A stretch of DNA of 64,000 bases from Aurelia coerulea (Eukaryota > Cnidaria > Scyphozoa > Semaeostomeae > Ulmaridae), in assembly GCA_039566865.1 (NCBI GenBank), contig CM076956.1, positions 6,149,511 through 6,213,510 on the forward strand, written 5' to 3'. A program made the position numbers and the translations under genes. The notes beneath the pieces are model-generated. The model searched no databases, was not told where the DNA came from, and saw only the letters and a list, made by a program, of their open reading frames with translations. Positions 57,148 to 64,000 of the stretch are shown piece by piece (the first letter of the stretch is position 1; the number at the start of each line of letters is the position of its first letter).

Positions 57148-60100
57148 ATGAGATTTGCACGTATTACGATTTTAGTTGCACTTTGTTATGTTGCAAAAGG
57201 CGAGAAATCAGAAAAGACTGACAATAAAGGATGCATTAATGTAGAGGAAACTAAAGACAGAACTAAAATTGAAAATAAATACACAGAAAGTGCGAACACA
57301 AAGAAAGAAGATGTAGTTGAAGACATAACATTACCTGTGCCACCAAAAGTAAGATCATCTCGCGGGCCTAGCAGGTTAGAAATATTGAAAAGCGATGCAA
57401 ATTTCCTGATACCGAAATACGTTCGTTTGCCTGTTGTAAATGGAGTAAAGGTGAGTTATGCAGATCAAAAGTTTCATCTTATGATTTTCTAAAATAAATG
57501 TGACCGCTTTGAGTGAGTCAAGCGTTGAATTTGTTGAAGTCAAAAACAAAATGTGAAATATCAGAAATTTGAAAAATCATAATCCTGGATTCTGAACTTG
57601 AATTTTGATAACTTATCTTTTAATTTTGGTGCCGTGAATGCTGAGATATTCATCTTTAAAGTTCAAATCTGCGAGCGCAAAAAAGATCTTTCAAACATAG
57701 CCTAATTAATTCAAACGGTCTTAATATGCTGTTGAACGAGGAAGCAGTGCGTTTCGTCTATGTTTTTAGTTATTTTCATCTTTCCACCAACTTTAAACTT
57801 TCATCTATGCTTCTTTCTTTAAAAGTGGATACTTTTAGGAAAGTTTTGCTCTAGCATTTGTGAATATTTTCTGATTATTGATTGAAGTCTTGCTACTATT
57901 ATTGGTAGAGACAATGTTGATATTAACATGTTGTTGTCAATGCAGGTCTTGTAAAGTTTTCAAAGGACTAACGGAGATCTACGAAATAAAGTAATAATGC
58001 AGTAAATTGCGAAATAGAGTCATAGTAATGAAAGTCTTTTGTAGACATAGCATGAGAACTTGCAAGCTATATTTATCTTGATTCAGGATGGATATGAAAG
58101 AGAGATCGAATTTCTCCCTGGTGAAAACAGAACACTCAGAACATTGAGTCTTACTCCAAAGGTTTTTGGTGAGTTTGAATAATTCATATTTGCAAATAAC
58201 GAAGTTTAAGTTTAATTTCTCCTTTGGAAAAAGTTACGGAAGAAGTAGATAGGAATTAGGATTTTTGCAGATCAATCAAGGCTCATACGAAAACAAAACA
58301 GAGAGCAAAAATATGCCATAAGCTAGGTGCACAAGCAGGGGCAAATTTTGTAAACGAAGGATGCATTTCTGATCAAGACGATACGATTTGGCAGCCTCAA
58401 GGATAGATTTCACACCTTCTGCGCAGCGAACCATAATGTATAGCTCTCTTCGTTTACTTTGAATTTATTGAGGGCACTGAGGGCATTTTGAGGTGTGTAA
58501 CCTATTCTGCAGACAGGAAACTCGCGTTGTCTTTTCGGAAACGTTGATCTTTTGTTTTACAAATTTGTCCCTGCAGGGTGTATAGCGGAATTTGCTGCAC
58601 TCAAAGAAGCAAACATAAGTTGTGAGGAGATGGATTAAACAAAATATCTACTAGAGATTCCTCAATTCTAGCATCACTTGTCGTATGGATACGCAAAAAC
58701 TCGGTTTCACTCTCCATCTTCTTCAATGAATACGGCTTTCGTGATAATGTTAAACCAAGGGCGATATGAAATGCTAAGATAAACCAATGCGCAGTTCCGT
58801 TGAAGATAAAAATCGCTGCAAGGGAAAGTTTCGTTGAAGATAAAAATCGCTGCAAGGGAAAGTTCCGTTGAAGATAAAAATCGCTGCAAGGGAAAGTTAC
58901 GTTGAAGATACAAATCGCTGCAAGGGAAAGTTACGTCGAAGATAAAAATCGCTGCAAGGGAAAATCCGCTGGAAATGCTGCAAGAGAGAAACAGTCTATG
59001 CAGATGCCAAATTCCAGGCCATTAAAAGCGGAAAAGATTACATTTACAGAGCTGTAAAGGCAATAAATGCCATGGAAAGTTTAAAGGTACTGCCAGTAAG
59101 GTATGAACAATTTCTGGTTGGAAACCAAGCTAGAAACAAGCACCAATACATGCGGTTGAGCAAATTGGGCCTAAGGATCTACACATGCTCTCCAATCGGG
59201 CCTAAATCAATATTGAAACGGAACTGCGCATTTCATATCGCCCTTGGTTAAACCGTTGTTTTGTCATTGAGATTTTTCGGACGTTTTTACCAAAGCATGA
59301 TGAAGATTTTAACCTTCTTGTCAAAGTATGTTTTTCTCTCTTCACAGAAGTGGAAGATTTTCTAGATGAAGAAGAATGTGATTTATTAATTGAGTTGGCG
59401 AAAAGAAAACGAATGAAGCCACTAATTGATAGGATGATTGACAGCATAATACACGGGGGACCTGAAAAGACCTTTCATGCATGGGATTTGAACGATGACG
59501 AATTTGTTGACCATGAAGAGGTGGGTTTAAACATTTTAAGATTATCGCGGCAGCTAACCAAAATCGTGCTTGGAAATCTTTTGAAGAGTTTACAGAGTTA
59601 TGATTATCGCTGCAATTCTGGTTCTTCTTTCCATTTCTACCATTGTTAAAGCTCTGAAATCGCTTTGTCAAATCGGAGAGTTACATCTCAAATTTTCAGA
59701 GAAATTCAAACACGAACAAATTTCAAAATATCCATGATGGTATCTAAACTTACATGGAAATTCCAACAAACACTTGTCTGATAAACATTGTCAGCATTTT
59801 CATCTTAGTCGCTTGGCTAAATCTTGCAGTGTTACCGAAAATAGAATTTACTGATCAAAACAAATCGAAACAGTACACAATTTTTAAGGCCTAGTTTAAA
59901 CAACGTATGGTTGATCCTTGCAGAATTTAACTAATGTAGATGCTGCTAAAAAATTCCAGGTGTCAATTAAATTCGACATGAAAACGATATCTAAATCACC
60001 AACCGTTTAGAATTGTTAAAACGGCAGGAGTTTGCCAGCTCTTTCGTGTTAAACGGCAGAAACACGACTTAATTTAACATTGTATTTCTGCCAAGTTTAA

Positions 60101-63100
60101 TGTAGCAACTCTAGACCATGGTCCGCGGTTTCTACGTGCGATCAGCCACTGCCCTTGCACATTTTGAAAAAATGGGTATTTACGGCAAAAGATGATGTTT
60201 AAATTTGAATTTCAACAACACGGCAGATTCTGTCGTTCTTAATACAGTTTGATTCGACACGTCAAAAATACGTTGTTTAAACTAGGCCTAAGTTTAGCCA
60301 ATCAAAGACATTCATAAATATCATTTCATTACAGATGGCACTTGTTCCTGGCCGAAACATGAAATTCTCCGTTGAAGATGCTTCAGATATGTGAGTTACT
60401 CTTATTTTTAAGTTCGTTGTCTAGTGTTCCCCTTGCATGAAAAAACAAGCACATTTGATTCATTAGGAGTATGCTTCATAAGACTTGGCAAAGCAACTTT
60501 TGCATGGCATAAAATGACTATTTTTTGCATGGCAAAAATGATTATTTTTTGCATGGCAAAAATGACTATTTTTTGTATGGCAAAAATCACTAATACAGAA
60601 GTGCTCCATGTGTCACTGTCATATTCAAGTGATTTCACACACAGATATTTTGATCGACATATCAAAATGCAACGAAAAATGTTTCACGTAGAACGTTTTT
60701 ATTTCAGGATCTTCATGCTTAAAATGGATGCCAATGATGATGGTAAGATTCAATTGTTGTCATTCTCCACAATTTCTTTGCTTTTAACATTGTTCTTATC
60801 GGTTTAAGTATGCCCCTTTACATCCATCTCAAAATATACCTTCCCCTTTCTCATTTGTTGCATCACACATTCGCTCAAATACTTTAGATTGGTTGGTCAT
60901 TGTTTACTCATACTTTCCTTTGCTCAAACAGTTTAATCAGAGTTAAATTTTCTCACCCTACAACGACTTCAAAATACCATTGGAGAATGGCAAAGTTGTT
61001 TACCAACACTGGGCAAAACTCTTTTCTCGACCATGACAAACGCTGTGCAAAAACTATTCCTCGGAGCACAACAGCGACATCTTTCCGCCTTCTTCTAAAA
61101 TACTGTTGCTGGTAAATTGATTCCAAGATCATAAAGAGGATGGTGAAAGGGGGGTATTGATGATACTGGGTACTGGGCCCTACAGTACCTGTTACTGATA
61201 CCTTTGGTATTGGTAGGAATTACTGTGGTACCGAGGACATTTGTCGAGGAGTTGGAACACGGAAATTATCAATTTGTTCATTCCGACTTTCCCCCCATAT
61301 TTTTCCATATTTTTCTATTCAAAGTGGTACTGTTTTCTAGCTCCGATGGTCCCTGGTACTGACCTTAAGAGTACTGAGTACTGGATATTCTGGTACCTGG
61401 TCCTAGAATATTGCCCCCTGTGGTACTGCAGTACAATTTACCTGTCACCATCCTCACAAAAGAATTTTTCTTCAATGTATCTGCAAGAAAAATTTACTGA
61501 TGTCACGAGGCTTTAGACAAGATATTAGAGTATAGCACAATGCTAGAATGTCTACCCTTTTACCTCCGACATCTACTGACTCTTTCTTAGGTAAAGTTGA
61601 TCTGGCTGAATTAGTTAACACAGATCTAACAAAAGTAAAGGAATACTTCGATGAGTTGTATGCAATGGAAGAAAGAAAAAGGGAAATGACGACTGAAAAC
61701 ACATGGGTGTGGCATGATCAAGATGAGCTATTGAGATTTCAAGATGATTATTATTATGGATATCATTCAAGGTAATTCTTCCTCTATTGAATTGTTTCAA
61801 TGAAACTTCGATTTAACTGAGGTTTTGAAATTTCTAAAGTTAGCAGAACAAGAAGCAAGATTCTCTAGGCTGGAGAATGCTTGGCAAACCATTTCGGTAG
61901 TTGCAATTGAGCTGGAAAAATCTGCAGCGAGAAAACTAGTCTTGTTAGAACAGCAATGTTTTCTGTAAGAGCCCTCAATATGCTTAAACATAATCCACTA
62001 TCGCCTATTAAATGAAAAACAGAAGTTGCTCGATTCGGATGCTTTTGATGAACAGTTAAAGTTTGTGTTCAGCAGAACAGGGCTGAACTTTGCTACAAAC
62101 CGTTAAATGTTAGTTGACAAGTTGACAGAGTTAACAGCTAACTCGAGAGCTGCATATGCATGTCTAAAATTAGCCTAGTGTATCAACCTCGTTCCCAGGG
62201 TGTTCTGACGTCATACGCTGATCACGAAGCCGAATACGAACTCACTCTGGGGATGAGATTGCTATTTTATTTGATGATTTCGACACATGCGCAGATATTG
62301 TTTAGCAAGAGGAACAATAGCATACGTGGGCATTTTCTTTGTCCCATTTATAGATTACCTCCACTTTGCTTTTGCTCCGTTCACTCACTTTAGAGATTCT
62401 ACAAATCCATCGACTGTTGAAATGTCTTGCTCATATACTGATCTGCAGTGAAAAGGAATCTTGTTCACAGCATATTCTGCAAGAAGTAGTTCGAATGCGT
62501 TGCTATTAAGTTGTATATTTTGCTTCTAGAATTGAATCTTTGACAATGCTGCCCGAAGAATTAATATCTGAAAGTGAACCACTGCAGGTAAGCAAGGCAA
62601 TGTTTTGCATCATTTGAAAACACGCTGTGAAAACTTTGTGCCCAATTTGGTTGGATTATTTTATGATGTAACAAAGTGAAAATTCAGTTGTTCGTTATTC
62701 ATTAGTCAGAAAATATGACAAACTGCTTTTAAAGTTACTCGAGAGTAAAGCACTGCAAGCATTTTTTTCCTTCCTGATATTTGTCTCATAGCAAATGAAA
62801 TGGATTTCCTCGTTTCATCATCATGGGTCATCATCATCATCATCATCAGACGCCGCAGTTATGCTTGATTCTCACAGCTTTCTTTTGCGGAGGAAACATT
62901 ATTTACTACCTCCTCCGCAGAACTATAGAAAGTATTCCTCCGCAGGTACATATTAGTTGAAGCGCTCCTCCATAGAAGTACACCAGCAGTGTCTAGCTGC
63001 TCATGGTTTCATGAGGTCTGTGAACACATGGCCAGAGTAGTCGGGGCGTTTCTTCGGAAATGAAAGGAGAGAATCTAACAAAAACTGCTGTATCCGGTCT

Positions 63101-63777
63101 TGATATTTGCCGTTTTGCTACTAGCTAAATTTCAACTGCAAATTTCCAGGTTCAACATTATGGAGAACATCAATTTACACAGTGCAAAAGAGATTCTGAT
63201 GAGAAAACGGAGCAGCCATGCTGTCTGTATGGAGATTCATCCGACTGCCGTAATTGCAGGTACAACCTCCATATCACTTCATATGAACTAAAACAATTGA
63301 TAACCACGTCCTATTTGACCAAGATCAGAAGGCCTCAAAAACTTCATCTACTGATACAAATCCCCACAGCTTTGAAAATCCAGTCTGAAAGGCATCTCAT
63401 CTTGCTACTATGCCTTACCGTGATTTGGCAGTAATTGTCTCCTTCCCATCTCGTCTCACCTGGACCAATTTCCCGTCAGACATTTCGTACAACTTCTTCT
63501 GCTGCAAATTCTTTTCATTTTCCGTTCCTCTCGTTCGTTTGCTTTTTTCTCCTTTTCGTAGTAATACGACATTTTTGCTCCTTTCTAAAATATTCCTACC
63601 AGAATTCTTCGCCATTCGCGTATGTTTCCTAGCATTGAGTTTGCCTAGCTCCCACGTCAACTGTCAAGTCCTAAAAACACGATTTTATCTCATAGGTTCA
63701 TAACTATGGCAATATTTCTAAACGATGTTGAAGAGGGTGGCGAATTGGTATTCCCAATGGCTGACCACCGATACAGC
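57148..63777 (+). CDS. P4HTM-like pseudo-hydroxylase with EF-hands, gene 3 (3' end outside window)
   Basis: Nine exons are visible, giving 360 residues: 57148-57450, 58087-58168, 59348-59520, 60335-60390, 60708-60742, 61591-61771, 62530-62587, 63150-63259, 63696-63777. Phases equal those of genes 1 and 2. A signal peptide (MRFARITILVALCYVAKG) is followed by a charged region of about 80 residues. EF-hand loops are DLNDDEFVDHEE (175-186, Glu instead of Gly at position 6) and DANDDGKVDLAE (212-223). The first iron histidine is Lys309 (TQCKRDSD); Asp311 and the PCC...CRNCR cysteines remain. The exon with the distal histidine and the 2-oxoglutarate lysine lies beyond position 64000, so the second site cannot be judged. 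Likely secreted or ER-luminal. Confidence 0.9.
58337..58575. mobile_element. hAT-like MITE, family D, copy 2 (intron 2 of gene 3)
   Basis: CAGGGGCAAATTTTGTAAAC is inverted at the right as GTTTTACAAATTTGTCCCTG. The interior matches 24498-24731 (AAGGATAGATTTCACACCTT, CTGC). No exact target duplication is seen here. Confidence 0.68.
58746..59253. mobile_element. Inverted-repeat element carrying a 34-bp tandem array
   Basis: The left end GTTAAACCAAGGGCGATATG, AAATGC and GCGCAGTTCCGTT is mirrored at the right by AACGGAACTGCGCATTTCAT, ATCGCCCTTGGTTAAAC. The left arm holds a 14-bp insert relative to the right. Inside is a five-unit tandem array at 58795-58968. Confidence 0.75.
58795..58968. repeat. 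34-bp tandem repeat, five units
   Basis: The unit is GAAGATAAAAATCGCTGCAA, GGGAAAGTT(C/A)CGTT, with few changes between units. Confidence 0.95.
59888..60288. mobile_element. Harbinger-like MITE, family G, with TAA target duplication (intron 3 of gene 3)
   Basis: Ends GGCCTAGTTTAAACAACGTA and TACGTTGTTTAAACTAGGCC are inverted copies flanked by TAA on both sides (59885-59887, 60289-60291). A 3-bp TWA duplication is typical of PIF/Harbinger. A diverged copy is at about 9560-9962. Confidence 0.82.
60510..60590. repeat. 24-bp tandem repeat, three units (intron 4 of gene 3)
   Basis: Units read ATGACTATTTTTTGCATGGC, AAAA with one or two changes each. The peptide FCMAKMTI repeated in one frame is a by-product. 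Confidence 0.9.
61136..61455. mobile_element. Inverted-repeat element rich in GGTACTG motifs (intron 5 of gene 3)
   Basis: GAGGATGGTGA at the left is inverted as TCACCATCCTC at the right. The interior carries about ten copies of GGTACTG or CAGTACC in both orientations. It ends 135 bp before exon 6 of gene 3. Non-coding. Confidence 0.65.
62849..63005. repeat. Dispersed repeat (TCCTCCGCAGGTA...), copy 2
   Basis: Matches 49145-49290 with an extra internal duplication of CTCCTCCGCAG. It is preceded by a short (ATC)n run at about 62818-62847. Confidence 0.7.
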
Positions 63778-64000
63778 GTGAGTATAACAGTGTCATATTA
63801 AACTTTAAAAAAGCAAACCAGCAGAATAAATCTTAGCGAAGATCTGGTGAACATTGTGTGTCTCTTAGGGGTTGAGCAAAGGACTTCTTTGGATTGATTT
63901 CGTAATTGTCTATTCAAAATGTTTCGCATCAACCAGAAACAACATTTAGTGATGCATTCTCGTGCCGCTATATATAACTGCAAGTACATATCTCACAACA

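Noticed and set aside
60424..60807. Plus-strand frame with repeated FCMAKMTI
   Set aside because: It comes from a 24-bp intronic tandem repeat and runs out of frame across exon 5 of gene 3.
1..64000. Search for a transposase or reverse transcriptase that could move the MITEs
   Set aside because: No frame with a DDE, hAT dimerisation, piggyBac or reverse-transcriptase signature was seen in the window.

Overview
The window is animal nuclear DNA. Genes with GT-AG introns are interleaved with AT-rich spacers packed with short inverted-repeat transposons, and every recognisable protein family is metazoan: otopetrin, tetraspanin, and EF-hand prolyl 4-hydroxylase of the P4HTM type. Base composition, long MITE-filled introns and lineage-specific otopetrin and P4HTM duplicates suggest an invertebrate. 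A cnidarian is my best guess, but the sequence does not prove it.

Layout. (1) 1-4848 is spacer with several MITEs, including a clean hAT-type copy at 1827-2139. (2) 4849-7761 (-) is a 970-residue acidic, mostly disordered protein with an N-terminal coiled coil and two C-terminal SxIP motifs. (3) 12108-21819 holds three intronless otopetrin-type 12-TM proteins in -, +, - order. Only the third keeps both of the polar pore-region residues examined here. (4) 25692-34360 (+) is an 11-exon P4HTM-like gene encoding 399 residues, with a signal peptide, two EF-hands and an intact HxD...H iron triad. (5) 36517-37338 (-) is an intronless tetraspanin. (6) 38.6-41.8 kb is a minisatellite of about 69 bp split by a 1.5-kb foldback element, followed by another MITE. 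(7) 55353-42059 (-) and 57148-63777 (+, cut by the window end) are two further P4HTM-like paralogues in head-to-head orientation.

I rebuilt the three P4HTM-like genes exon by exon. Intron phases match at every shared junction. The two head-to-head copies have lost the first iron-binding histidine (His to Arg, His to Lys). The minus-strand copy has also replaced the distal histidine with tyrosine, lost its last intron and gained an acidic tail of about 287 residues. They look like secreted, calcium-binding pseudo-hydroxylases derived from one ancestor that had already lost activity, next to an intact active-looking paralogue.

The introns and spacers hold many non-autonomous DNA transposons with readable target-site duplications: TA (mariner- and pogo-like), TTAA (piggyBac-like), 8 bp (hAT-like), about 9 bp (Mutator/foldback-like) and TAA (Harbinger-like). 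Several are nested. No transposase, rRNA, tRNA or CRISPR was recognised.
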